Part shown: positions 53,368 to 64,000 of the stretch, piece after piece
Position numbering within the stretch: the first letter of the stretch is position 1
How the letters are laid out: each line of letters starts with the position of its first letter
Origin: Dactylorhiza incarnata
Taxonomy: Eukaryota > Streptophyta > Magnoliopsida > Asparagales > Orchidaceae
Direction: 5' to 3'
Length of the DNA: 64,000 nt
NCBI GenBank assembly: GCA_033032865.1
Contig: JAWHQI010000068.1
Span: forward strand, 9,486,001 to 9,550,000
The notes under the pieces: model-generated
Told to the model about the DNA's origin: nothing
Seen by the model: the letters and a program-made list of their open reading frames with translations, nothing else
The model's database searches: none
Program-made: the position numbers and the translations under genes

Positions 53368-54497
53368 TAACCATATTCCAGAGTTTGAGATTTTTCCTAA
53401 GAAATTTGGTCACAAAATTCCACCAATTTAAATATGTAGCCTATTTAAATTACATATAAAACTGTAGGAAAATTTCACCCAAAATTTTCCAAATTCTCAG
53501 AGATGATACATAATCGTATTACTTGCATGCCCCAAATTGCATGGCATTCATCAATGGAATATTGAAAAATTCATAAAAACATGAAATTGTGGTACATGCA
53601 CACCATGCCCTAACATTTACCAAACTTGCATGTGAGATATCTCATCATGCACAATTCCAAGTGGTCCAAAATTTTATCCAGGTACCTTTCTTGACCAATA
53701 CCATCCATAAAATATTTGAGTGGGTTTGAGGTCTCTTGATAGATCTATCACATGCATGCACTATTAAATTATTTTTAAAACTATAGAAATATTTTCTCCA
53801 AAAATCCAATTTTTGGACAGCATGTGAATCCCATAATATTACATGGATGGTAAACATTTCAGCTCATTTGGATGAGTCAAACGATGGGGGCAAACAGATT
53901 TATGTCTAAGGCTCAAATTGTACACCCTACACTAAAACAGGTGTTCAGTGAGTTACAGTGCACCAAATGTCATGGATCCAATTTTCATGTGTAGCTAAGA
54001 CATAGATCTACATTTTTCATTTATAATGTGTAGCAAAGACATAGACTTTTCTTAGTTTAGGCTCTAAGTTACTTAAATAATTATTTGAATCTACTACATA
54101 AATGTGTAACATAAATATTAAATCATTTCATTTATAATCTAAGGTCTGTAGATATCATACAGGCCCAGATCCAACGGCCAAAACTTCAGACCAAATTATT
54201 GGCTAACTTCCAGACCAAATTATATGCCACCTGGGCACCTTCAAAGTCGGACACAACCAGCTCCACCTCCGTCGAGGTGGGGCCTATTGAATGGTGCTGA
54301 ATTGCCGACCGGAGGTGGCCGGAGGAAGGATTGGTACATGGGAAAAGTCGGCGAGAAGACAAGCCAATTTCAAGCTTTATTTGAGCTCGTTTTGGCTCGA
54401 ATCAAATCCCTAATTATCTAGATTTATACACTAAGGAGGGGGGAAGGAAACCTGCCTGAGATTAAGCCCTTTGCCTGAGATTTACTCGGATCACCTT
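53368..54497. other. No gene seen; relic retrotransposon DNA
   Basis: Continuation of the DNA interrupted by the hAT element. Mostly AT-rich, with a GC-richer stretch at 54170-54360 that could be an old LTR promoter region. The ORF at 54224-54421 has no recognisable domain. Confidence 0.45.
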
Positions 54498-54730
54498 TGT
54501 AGCGCCCTTGCTTTTGATAATTATTTTAAATGTCTTTAATTTTGGCGTGAGGGATTTACTATTTTGGGTGTGTCGTCATTCGGAGTTCACGTAAATAAAT
54601 CTCAGGCAATATGGATATAAAATGATTAGTGCATATACTTTTATCTTGGTCCTATAAGTGAGTATATAAAATATATAAAATTATTTGGTGCTTGGGAAAA
54701 TGGCTATAAAATGTTGTATGTATGTACAGA
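54498..54730 (+). repeat. Start of a gypsy-type LTR, truncated by Athila-4
   Basis: It starts TGTAGCGCCC and continues GGCGTGAGGGATTTACTATT, of the TGTAACGCCC-type LTR starts common in plant chromoviruses. It breaks at 54730 where Athila-4 begins; the rest is not in the window. Confidence 0.5.
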
Positions 54731-56493
54731 TGATAAGTAGTTTTATATAACTTTTTAGTCAAAATTTTAGTAATTATTTAATATGAATTTTTCTCTTTCA
54801 TGTCAATTTTAGGTTATAAATAGCTCTTTTATAAAATTTGATTCTAATTTAGCTTATGTTTATTTTTGCAGAATTTTGGGACAAAATTGGGAAAATTTGT
54901 ATTACACGCCCCCAGTCACGCCCGTGACCAGGGGCTTGTAACCTGAATACCAGTCCAGAATTGATGCCGCGCAGTTTGAGCTTGCCACAGCAAGTCATGC
55001 CCCTAGTCATGCTCGTGACCTAATGGTCACGCCCGTGACTTGGGGCGTGTAAACATTGGATCCTGCCAGCGGAGCTGCCGTAGAGAAGTGGAGATGCCGT
55101 CAAGAAATCAACACAAGTCACGCTCGTGACCCAAATGTTATGGCCGTGACTTTCCCGCGTGATCCCTGCTCGTCGCCGCATCGCAATCATGCCCACACTG
55201 CATTTAATGAAGCCGCTAGATTACATGCCCGTGATCCACATTACCTGGGCATGTAAAGTCCTTTTTCGACGCGTCGTCACGCAAGACCCACGCCAATGTC
55301 GGAGCAGAGATGAACAGTGCTTACACACACCCCCAGTCACGCCCGTGACTGGGGACGTGTAACTTGGAATTTTTTTCTTATAAATTCCAGAGCTCTCCTT
55401 AAGTCCATGGTTTAGAAATTTGGAGAGGGGAGGTGGTTCTAGAGCTGTTATTGACCTTTTTCATGCTTTTGTTCATGTCTTTTCATTTCATGTTTTCTCT
55501 CTTTTCATGTCAAGTAATGTTATTATTTTTTTCCTTGCAATAGCCTAGATTAAGCTTGTAATCTTTTCATTTCTAATATTGTAACCCTCTTTAAGGCTTA
55601 TAATATTTTTTATTTCAATAAATTTTAGTTTGCTCTCTTTCATTCTCTCTTTCTAATTTAGTTAATTTCTCCTTAATGCACTTTAATTTTTCTCTCTTTT
55701 TCCCCTCCACCATGATTTACTAATTCTCATTAGTGCTTGATTGAAATGATCTGAGGATGAGATAATTAAGATATGATTTTCTAGCTCTCTTTTTCTGTTT
55801 TTGTAATTACTTGATTTATCCTTTATTTTTAATTAGTGAAACCATATTGTCGATATATGGTTTTTGCTTATGTTTTCATACATAGCTAGCAGAGAGGCTC
55901 AAAGCATGAATCGATCACTCAAGGGTAAAGAGAGTTGCATGCAACCCTCGAGAGAGGATGACGTAAATCTCCTGGATTGGAGTTAAATCCATTAGAGGGG
56001 TTCATAACGTAAAGAAAGTTTTAGGTAATCGATTATAGAACGAGAGTTCGGTTGATTTTTCCTAAACTTAGTTAGGCATTTCCCTCGAGAGAGGCATGTT
56101 CGAGCTTCGGGAACCTCCACGGTCAAGTAGTTTACTTAAATGGAATTAGAATTATTTTCTGCCTTCTCTTAATTATTCTCACTCCAAGGTGACTTTAGAT
56201 TTAGCACTAATCCTTTTTACCATCATTTAAACCTTCTTTAGTTTGCAATTTATCTCTTTTAGCAAAATAAAACAAATCCCTAAAAAAGATTAGATAAGAT
56301 AATAGTGACCTCCTCGAAGTAGAAGTAATCAACGCGCCCCGAGGAATACAACCTTGGTATTTTCAAAATATCCTATACTATAGACGATAAGGTACACTTG
56401 CCTTTATCTAATATAGTTTTGGACAACATCATCAATCTCTTCGCTTTTTCATTTCTAAATCTCTAAGCGGCTAAGCGATCAATTTTCATGTCA
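54731..56493 (+). repeat. Athila-4 5' LTR
   Basis: About 1763 bp; starts TGATAAGTAGTTTTAT, matching the Athila-3 LTR start, and ends TCATGTCA. The U3 array of TTACACGCCC, GTCACGCCCGTGAC and GGGGCGTGTAA palindromes (54893-55362) ends 16 nt before TATAAATT at 55379-55386. The small ORFs at 55056-55362 are array translations. Confidence 0.85.
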
Positions 56494-56499
56494 AGTTTT

Positions 56500-56539
56500 T
56501 GGCGCCGTTGCCGAGGATTTTTGGCGCCGTTACTAGGGA
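56500..56539 (+). other. Athila-4 tandemly doubled primer binding site
   Basis: TGGCGCCGTTGCCGAGGA (56500-56517) and TGGCGCCGTTACTAGGGA (56522-56539), each a diverged tRNA-Asp complement sharing TGGCGCCGTT. The other Athila elements here have one site. The first is at the normal distance from the LTR. Confidence 0.7.
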
Positions 56540-56652
56540 CTTTGCGTAGATATTTATAAAAGAGGGTAGCTATTAATTTTATCATGTTTCTTTTTATATT
56601 ATTTTACTTTTTCTAAATTCAGGAAAAAAAAAATCTTAAAGGTGTAATCTAA

Positions 56653-56746
56653 AATCTTGGAAAGGGACATTTGGGTTATCATCCCATCTTATCTCCTAGT
56701 AACGTTGAGAAGCCTTCACGGGGTATACCTCAGGAAGTCCAAGACA
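56653..56746 (+). other. Structured motif M1, copy in the Athila-4 leader
   Basis: Closing stem TCTTGGA with TCCAAGA (7 pairs), differing from TCCCGGA/TCCGGGA of Athila-3 by paired changes. GGACAT/ATCTCC is weaker here (one mismatch). Conserved ATCTCCTAGTA and TTCACGGGGT. It lies about 115 nt after the second primer site. Confidence 0.55.
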
Positions 56747-56870
56747 AACTTAATCCGCCTAAAAGAAAAAAAATATAATAATCAAGTTTTCCTCTTTCTT
56801 TCTTCTTATTTTTATTATTCTCTCTTTTCACTTTTTCTCTTTCTTTTTTCTCTTTCTTCCTTTATAGTGT

Positions 56871-58660
56871 ATGACCCGAGGTAGTGCTTCGAATATTCCT
56901 TTTGATCCAGAGATCGAGCAAACCCTTTTGCGGCGCCATCGTTCTCGTGATCAGGATATACATTTAGAATTCAAAGAGTCAATCGCGGACACTAACACAA
57001 CAAATATGAATCTAAATCTTAATCTTCCTAATCCTAAGCTCCAAATCCTAACGAGGCTCAGCAAAGGACCATGTCTTATTATGTGCGGCGGAATATGGAA
57101 GGCACACGGTCAAGTATTGTTCGGCCTGCGGTGGCGAACAATAACTTTGAGATCATGTCCAACATCATACAAATGGTGCTGCAATCAGTGACCTTCGATG
57201 GTCAGCCGGACGAAGATCAAAACTGTCATATTTCTAATTTTCTCAAAATCTGCGACATGATTAAAATCAATGGCATCACCTCTGATGACGCCATTCAATT
57301 ATGTCTTTTCCCTTTTTCTTTGCGATCTAAGGACAAGCAGTGGTTGGGCTCACTTCCTAGGGAGTCCATCACTACATGGGCCGATATGGCAGAAAAATTT
57401 CTCACTAAATATTTCCCGCCTGCAAAGAACGCCAAAATGTGAAGGGATATTGCATCATTTATGCAAATCGACTCGGAGACTCTCTATGATACATGGGAGC
57501 GCTTCAAGGATCTTTTGCGTAGATTCCCTCACCACGCACTTCCCACTTGGCAACAAGTGCAAATCTTTTATAATGGCTTGAATTTCCAAACTAGGCAAAT
57601 GAATGATGCGGTCGCCGAGGATATATTAAATAGAAAGACCCTGGAGCCTGCTTAAGAGCTTTTTGAAGAAATGGCCATGAATGCTTATCAATGGAATTTG
57701 CCCCGAGCACAGCCTAATAAGCGAGCCGGTATTTTTGAAATATACGCTACTTCTAATTTAGCTTTACAGGTTGAGCGCTTAACAAAGCAAGTGGCAGAGA
57801 TGTCTGCTTCCTCCGCCACTCCTCGTTGAGCTAATAATGTTTTAATCGAAGAGCAGGTTGGCTACATGGGAAATCCTCCTCGGCCTTCCTATAACCCAAA
57901 CTCCGCTCCGTACAACAACACCTACAATGTGGGTTATCGAAACCATCCAAATTTCTCATGGAGCAACCAAGGAAATGCTCAGCGTTCTGTGAATCTCAAT
58001 CAACCCCCCCCCCCCCAATCAACTTCTTAACTTAACTCCCCCTCCAAACTTTAATCCAGTCGGTTTTCCACCGCAACAGCAAAAGCCCTCTCCATTTGAA
58101 GAGGTCTTTGCAAAATATGTTGCTACAAATGAATCGAACATCCGGAACCTTACCGGATTGATCAAAAATTTAGAAAATAAAGTGGGGTAGATAGCAAAAA
58201 TGTTCTCCAAGTGTCAGCAAGGAGATCTACCAGGAAATACAGAGCAAAATCCAAGGGAAAGCGTGAATGTGATAACTCACTGCAGTGGAAAGGAGGTGGC
58301 TTAAAACAGAACGAACCCAAGGTAACTACTTCTCCTCCTCCTACTCATATTTTATCTTCAAATTTTCCCGCTACGCTAGCTCCACACGCTTCTAGTTCAA
58401 ATATTATGTATCCATCTAAGCTTAGGAGCGAGTGCACCGAGAAAAATTACAAAAAGTTTTTAGAAATTTTAAAACAAATTCATATTAATGTACCCTTCTG
58501 CGAGGCTATCTCTCAAATGCCGAAGTATGCAAAATATCTTAAGGATTTGCTCTCCAATAAGAAGATATTTCGCATATTTCCATAAACGCAGAATGCTCCG
58601 CAGTTATACTTAACAAATTTCCCCAAAAAGCAAATGACCCGGGACGGTTCTCCATCCCAT
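56871..58660 (+). pseudogene. Athila-4 gag
   Basis: Starts MTRGSASNIPFDPEIEQTLL at 56871, then a frameshift near 57030. From 57071 one frame runs to 58585 with several stops (for example 57440-57442 and 57653-57655): SYYVRRNMEGTRSSIVRPAV, ITTWADMAEKFLTKYFPPAK, YDTWERFKDLLRRFPHHALP, QTRQMNDAV and EEMAMNAYQW. C-terminal SECTEKNYKKFLEILKQIHI and AISQMPKYAKYLKDLLSNKK match Athila-3 closely. A run of 13 C at 58002-58014 lies inside. Same role as Athila-3 gag; inactive. Confidence 0.85.
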
Positions 58661-58872
58661 AGCTGATCTTAAAGCAAGTATAAATATCATGCCTTTTTCA
58701 TTATTCAAAAAGTTAGGTCTAGGAAATCCTAGGCCCACCTGAATGAGTATTCAACTCGCAGATCGTTCATAAAAGTATCTGGTAGGGATAATGGAGGATG
58801 TGCCCGTTAAGGTTGACAAGTTCAACTTCCCGGTGGACTTTGTCATTCTTGATATCGAAGAGGATGCCGAAG
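58661..58872 (+). pseudogene. Athila-4 protease start, cut by Copia-4
   Basis: Compared with Athila-3, the stretch from the PFLFGN part to the active-site Asp is deleted or damaged near 58665. PFSLFKKLGLGNPRP-like sequence and VDKFNFPVDFVILDIEEDAE follow, up to the insertion point. Confidence 0.7.
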
Positions 58873-60659
58873 TGTTGGATCTTACGGTTCCCTTAGAGGG
58901 GGGTGAAGAAGGGTTTTATGGAATTTAGATCTTAATTAAATTTATCAAAATTTGGGACTGAAGTTTCAGAATTTTTTATAGAAAAAATATATTTTAATAT
59001 CTCAGATAAGGGAAACAGGACTTTTTCCTTAATGTTGCTAACGCATGGCGTTAGGTGTTAACGCTGGGCGTTAGCTCTTCAGAAAATTAATTTGCTAGAA
59101 TTATGTCAATGAGATTTTACTAATGAAAACATTAATGAAAAACAATTCCAGAAAATCAGAGATAATTAAAACATGATTATTGTATTTCAAAGATAATTAA
59201 ACAAATGTTAATTTTAATACATTAATGGAATAGAAATTAAAACATTCTTGAAGAGGAAATAAAATCAATTGAATAGAACATTAAAGGACATGATTTTATT
59301 TCATAATAAATTGAATACACAAATGTTTAATTTCTATAACGCTAGAAATCAGAGGCGTACAAAGTAAAACAATTTTTCCTTTTCTATACCGACTTGTATC
59401 CCCACAAACTGGTTGGCTTTAGCTTATCCTTCCCCGGATATGGCCTCAAGCCACTCTAGCCAATCCTTCCCCAGATATGGCCTCAAGCACCCCTAGATCT
59501 AATCACCTAGACCTAGTCGCCAACATAAGGCGAATTCCTCCCTAAGTCCTACCCAGACCTAGTTGCCAACACAAGGTGAATTCACCCACAGAATCCTTCC
59601 CGGAATCCGACGTTCTTCCCGAATGATTTCTCCACACAAATTACAAAGAGAATAAAAAAAAGATTACAAGATAAGCAAAGAGAAACTCCCCAAGAAATTC
59701 TGAAGGTGAAGATGAAGTCGATGTAGATGTTGGCATTCTTGAAACGATCATCCTTTGTATAGGATATGCGTTGTAGACCATCTCCTTCAAAATTCTCTTT
59801 AGATCTTCATGTTAGCCCAAGGGAGATCTCTTAATTGCTGTACACGAACCTCTCTCCAAAGAATCAGAATTCTGGAATAATCACCATATAGAATGAGAGG
59901 GGCTGTACTTTAAAAAGCCATGGGAGCTAACACGTGGCGTTAAGGATTAACGCCGACGTTAGTGAACATGCAAACCGTCGGGATCGTGTAAATCGCCGGG
60001 ATCATGGCAAAACCAAATTTTGTTGAACGAAACTAATTTCGTGAAACGCGCCTTTGTCGAACGCTCCAATTTGTTGAGCGCAAGTAAGTTCATCGAGCGC
60101 AATGAGTCGAGCGCAATTTCATCGAGCGCAGGCAATTTCATCGAACGAAACTCCAAATTTGTCGAATGCAGGTTGTCGGGCATAATTTCATCGAGCGCAA
60201 GCTAATTTCGTCGAACGGAACTCCAAGTTCGTCGAACGCAGCTTGTCGAGCACAATTTCGTTGAGCACAGGGAATTTCGTCGAACGAACTCCAAGTTCGT
60301 CGAACGCAGATTCGTCAACATCAACTCGACGACATTCCTCCTCTTGTTAACGTTGGGCGTTAACTACTAACGCGGGTGTTAGCTCTCTTTTGTCGACCGC
60401 AGATCGACGGATTTGTTCTCGACGGAATTCCTTCTCAGCGGATTACTTCTCAACGGAAGTTAACGCGGGGCGTTAACAACTAACGTGGGGCGTTAGCTCT
60501 CTTTCGAGAGAGTCATCTCCATTCAGTATACTATTCATAGGGATGTGTAGCTATAGTTCCTGTACAACCTACATACTATAAACACACAAAATACAAGATC
60601 AAATACAACACGGTATTTGTTATTCTCAAACCAAGAGATGCAGAATATAGGCTCCAACA
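58873..60659 (-). repeat. Copia-4 3' LTR
   Basis: 1787 bp. The stretch 59390-59590 (GATATGGCCTCAAG, CACCTAGACCTAGTCGCCAA) is the complement of the Copia-2 LTR stretch 1780-1960. The U3 palindromes and repeats at 59930-60500 lie upstream of a TATA-like TTTTTAAAGT (about 59909-59918) on the minus strand. Confidence 0.8.
60020..60500. repeat. TCGTCGAACG/TCATCGAGCG array and TTAACGC palindromes in the Copia-4 LTR
   Basis: At least ten diverged copies of TTTCATCGAGCGCA or TTCGTCGAACG between 60020 and 60325, then TAACGC...GGCGTTA inverted pairs at 60346-60383 and 60459-60500. The same pairs occur at 59038-59078 and 59930-59963. Confidence 0.7.
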
Positions 60660-63600
60660 ATCTCCCCCTTTTGATAATAACAAATACCTGTATGAGAAAT
60701 TAGTGAGATAAAGACCATTTGTGTTTATAGATAAGTGAGGTAATAATATATACATGAATAACAGGTTAAAAGCATGATAGAATTGAAAGCTATAATGCAT
60801 ACTCTTTCTATATGAAGTCCTCACCGTACATTAGTCTTCACTTAAAATTTACTCCCCCTAAATATCTATTTTAATAGATTTCTCAATTTCCTCTCCACCT
60901 TTGTTATTAACAAAAGTGGGTAGGGATGAGTGTATATCATTTAAGATAGATAAGGAACCACTTATTGAAGGATTGTCATGATCGAGCAAATGATAGTGTA
61001 TGCACCTCCTATATGATTACTCCCCCTACAAATATACTCCTTTTTTATAGTTTAATATTATTATAAAGCACTCCCCCTAAAAATTAGATTTATGCAATTT
61101 AATCTCCCCTTTTGGTAGTATCAAAAGCGGGTTTAGGAGTGAGTATGTAATAAGAATTAATATGTTCTATGTCAAGATGAAAATAGGATGCAATCAAAAG
61201 CTTGTTAAATACTACTTGTTGAGAAAAATATAAGCAAGATGTAACATATAGTAGTAAGCAACTTAGCAAACATGATAAAGTAAGCATTCTATTTTAAGAT
61301 ACCACTTGTTGAAACCACGGTGTTAAAAATAATAGACATGAATGAGCATAAGTGGTAAACTTAGTGGAAGAATATAATAAGCACTCTTAAACATAAACAC
61401 CATTTTTAGAAGATAAAATTATATAAAGGATAATGTGTTTTAAATTTGAAAAGTTGATAGTTGAGTTAAAAATTGATGTTATTCCATTAAGAAAATATTG
61501 CAAGCATGATTTCATAATATCAAGAAAAGATACACAAACTACAATGTAATAAAATTTTCATTTCAAGTAAACATAAACATTGTAGCGATCATGCTTGTTA
61601 TCTAGTGCATTTACTTAAGTTTGTAGAGATTTTAGTAGATGAGCATTAGGATCCAATTCTCATGAGTAGAAGTTTTATGAAAGATAATGATGTGTACAAA
61701 CTAGTGTTTTGATAAAGTATACAAGTGTATCAATCAAAAAACACATGACATATATAATGAAATAACACAACATTAAAATACACAAATACTATTACTTCCA
61801 CAATATTTCAATGCACATAAATAAAGAGTACAACTACCAAGGTGCTCTGCACACACAATGCTTATTAAAACTTATCAGGGTGCAATGTAGTGCTTGGGGG
61901 ATCACTTTTTTACTTTTTAGCTTTATTTTCATTTTTTTTGTTATCCGGTGTACTAAGAGAAGAGATGTATAAATGTTTGCTACAAGACACTTTACAATTC
62001 TTTAGCCAAGGTTCTCAACCTCACAGTGCTCATTAAGACTTATCAGGAGGGTGAGTAGTGCTTGGTGGAGTTTTCCTTGTCATTGATTATTTGTTTTTTA
62101 GTTTAGTGACTAAGGACTCTGAATTCACTTGTTTTGCAAACATAGGATTTCTTAAACCACATTTCTCTAAAGAATAAGTGCATGAAAGACAATGAATTGT
62201 AATAACCAATTCAATGTTGTGTAGATAATCTATTTATGCATTTTAATCATTTATGTTATTACACTACACAATCATGCAAGTATAAGATTGTAAACATATG
62301 TAGATTATCAAAAATAAGTGAGTGATTAAATCATTATCAAACATAATACATTACTCATACTTAGAGGCATGCTAAGCATTTCTACACATGTATATCTACA
62401 ATCAATTTCATTGCACATAACAAGATAATTTTCAAGGCATGGCAAATACAAAACAATGTTTTTTAAGAAACTTGAAAGTTAAATTAAACATTGTATTTAA
62501 TCTTTAATTGATATAATTAATCATCCTTGACAATGGCAATGAATAACAATCAGTTTTTCTTATAAATTTTTAATAATTTTTTATAAAAGCACAAGACAAT
62601 AAACACACATAATTAAAGAAAAAATTATTTTTGTTCTTTGCAATTGTTTTGTAATTTTGTATTTGATTTTTTTTATATATTCTCTAGAAAACATAGAAGT
62701 CTTTAACAGCCCTTTCAGTAAATGATATTCTATGCCAGAGAAATAAACCCAAAATAATGCATGAGAAAATACATATTTTTTGAAAAGAAATTAAATTTTG
62801 TTTTAAAGGAAATAAAAAGATAGAAATCTTTTTACAAACAGAGAAATAAAAACACAGACAAAATATTAAAATAATACCAGAAATTATTCAACACAAAAAA
62901 AATATTTTGGAGCAAAGGATCTAACGCCAGGCATTAACTTCTTAACGCCAAAACAGAACTGCATTTCTTGATTTTTTTGAAAAATATTTTTCAAAATTCA
63001 TTTGTATTATAAAGAGGCCTTCATTCAGTTGAAATTTTAGAGTATATTGATTAGACTTGAAGGCTCTTTTAGCATGTTTTTGATGATTTTTAAAGTACTT
63101 GTGTTTTATAAAATCATTAAAGCTCAAAATAATAAAATATGCAAACACAAGATGCAATGTTAGAACAAAAACAAATATGCATGATTTTAGTATAAAGAGT
63201 AAGATAATATTCATGCAATGAATATAATATGAGTATATCTAAGATCAAGATACCTTAACAAAATGACTACACTCTAGCCCCGTACTAAGTGACGGATGGG
63301 CATGAGGAGTTGCACACATGCTGTAGGTTAGGGTGTTAATCCCTATGCACACACTAGAGAACGCTCAACCTAGCACTCTTTCCCCCCAGTGCCTCGTAAG
63401 GCCCCACTAGAACCCTCCCCGCTTAAGGACGACATGACTTAGAGGTTAGGTCTCTAATGCACACAATCCTACGCCCTCGCTATTATGAGAAACATGTCAT
63501 AGGTTTAATCATTATGGACATACTAAGCGTGTAAGCTTTAAATATATTAACTATGGTATAATTGCATGATTAGTTTTGGATTTACACTTATATCGAAGAT

Positions 63601-64000
63601 TGTTGATTTTAAATCCATTTAGAAAATTTTTATTCATGTAAATAACTACAAAGGAAATTATGATTTTCATATTCTAGTAATATAATTTACTTTAGCATTG
63701 CAAGATATATAACTAGCATGGACATTGAATTCTACCAATGGTAAGTGATGATGCTACTATGATGAATTACGACAACAAGGTGCAAAGCTAAGTAAAATTG
63801 GACAAATATATAATTGAGTTGCATGTATTCAAACATAGAGTTTTGAATTTTCATAGACCTAGAATGAAGTGACAATTCTATTTGATTTCATCATGTATAT
63901 ATCAAGTTAATTCATAGGTCTAAACATAATGAGATACATGCAAATAATAGAGATGCACATCACACACACAAAACAAGATATGAAACTATAATACCAATTG
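60660..64000 (-). other. Copia-4 interior non-coding DNA
   Basis: No gene. Landmarks shared with Copia-2: hairpins at 61837-61897 and 62006-62065, and the conserved block at 63270-63490. Short ORFs at 60576-60824, 61099-61287 and 62942-63214 have no recognisable domain. Confidence 0.65.

Larger units (their letters stand above)
54731..58872 (+). mobile_element. Athila-4: Athila-type element, 5' half
   Basis: 5' LTR, doubled primer site, M1 motif, gag and the start of protease, related to Athila-3 along its length. It is cut at 58872 by Copia-4 in the sequence for DFVILDIEEDAEV. The remainder lies beyond the window. Confidence 0.85.
58873..64000 (-). mobile_element. Copia-4: copia-type element related to Copia-2, 3' half only
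   Basis: Minus strand. 3' LTR 58873-60659 with TGTTGGAT and CTCCAACA ends on the plus strand; polypurine tract (ATCAAAAGGGGGAGAT on the minus strand) at 60660-60675. Beyond it is non-coding DNA collinear in parts with Copia-2. The left flank CGAAG is the expected target pentamer; the right one is outside the window. Gag would lie beyond 64000. Confidence 0.8.

Overview
This is nuclear DNA of a flowering plant, from a gene-poor, transposon-filled region. Copia-type Gag, Athila-type Gag-Pol and ATHILA ORF-1-like proteins, tRNA-Asp and tRNA-iMet primer sites, a hAT transposase with a BED finger, and nested LTR elements with 5-bp target duplications all point to angiosperm heterochromatin. The species cannot be named from the sequence. 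I see no intact host gene, rRNA, tRNA or CRISPR array. All boundaries and comparisons were made by eye.

Layout. (1) 1-24022: Copia-1 (minus strand) enters from the left with a decayed gag and an LTR at 982-1110 and 22568-24022. That LTR is split by Copia-2 (1111-22567, target duplication AAAAT). Copia-2 is in turn split by two Athila-like elements without gag-pol: Athila-1 (2266-10728) in its 5' LTR and Athila-2 (14123-19608, target duplication GTTGT) in its interior. (2) 24023-24539 and 41772-46600 are relics of an older minus-strand Ty3/gypsy element, split by Copia-3 (24540-41771, minus strand). The 3' LTR of Copia-3 carries Athila-3 (about 25451-35493), a near full-length but inactivated Athila element. 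(3) 42967-43736 is a small TIR element with a GGC/GAT-rich filling. (4) 48038-53359 is a decayed hAT transposon containing a smaller long-TIR element. (5) 54498-54730 is the start of a gypsy LTR, followed by Athila-4 (54731 onward). Athila-4 is cut in its protease region by Copia-4 (58873 to beyond 64000, minus strand).

How the parts relate. Athila-3 and Athila-4 carry recognisable gag-pol. Athila-1 and Athila-2 keep LTRs, the same tRNA-Asp primer site and polypurine tracts, but code only for accessory proteins, so they look like parasites of Athila machinery. Copia-2 and Copia-3 carry Gag without Pol, so they look like gag-only parasites; Copia-3 also has a decayed accessory ORF of about 590 codons.

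The most interesting signals are non-coding. They are: a four-unit hairpin array with an invariant loop and compensating stem changes in Athila-3; a roughly 90-nt structured motif found five times, including once inside a Copia-type element; a paired hairpin module shared by Copia-2 and Copia-4; and a shared LTR design in which GC-rich palindrome arrays end 15-18 nt before a TATA box. The same design recurs inside Athila-1 just upstream of its second ORF, which suggests an internal promoter.
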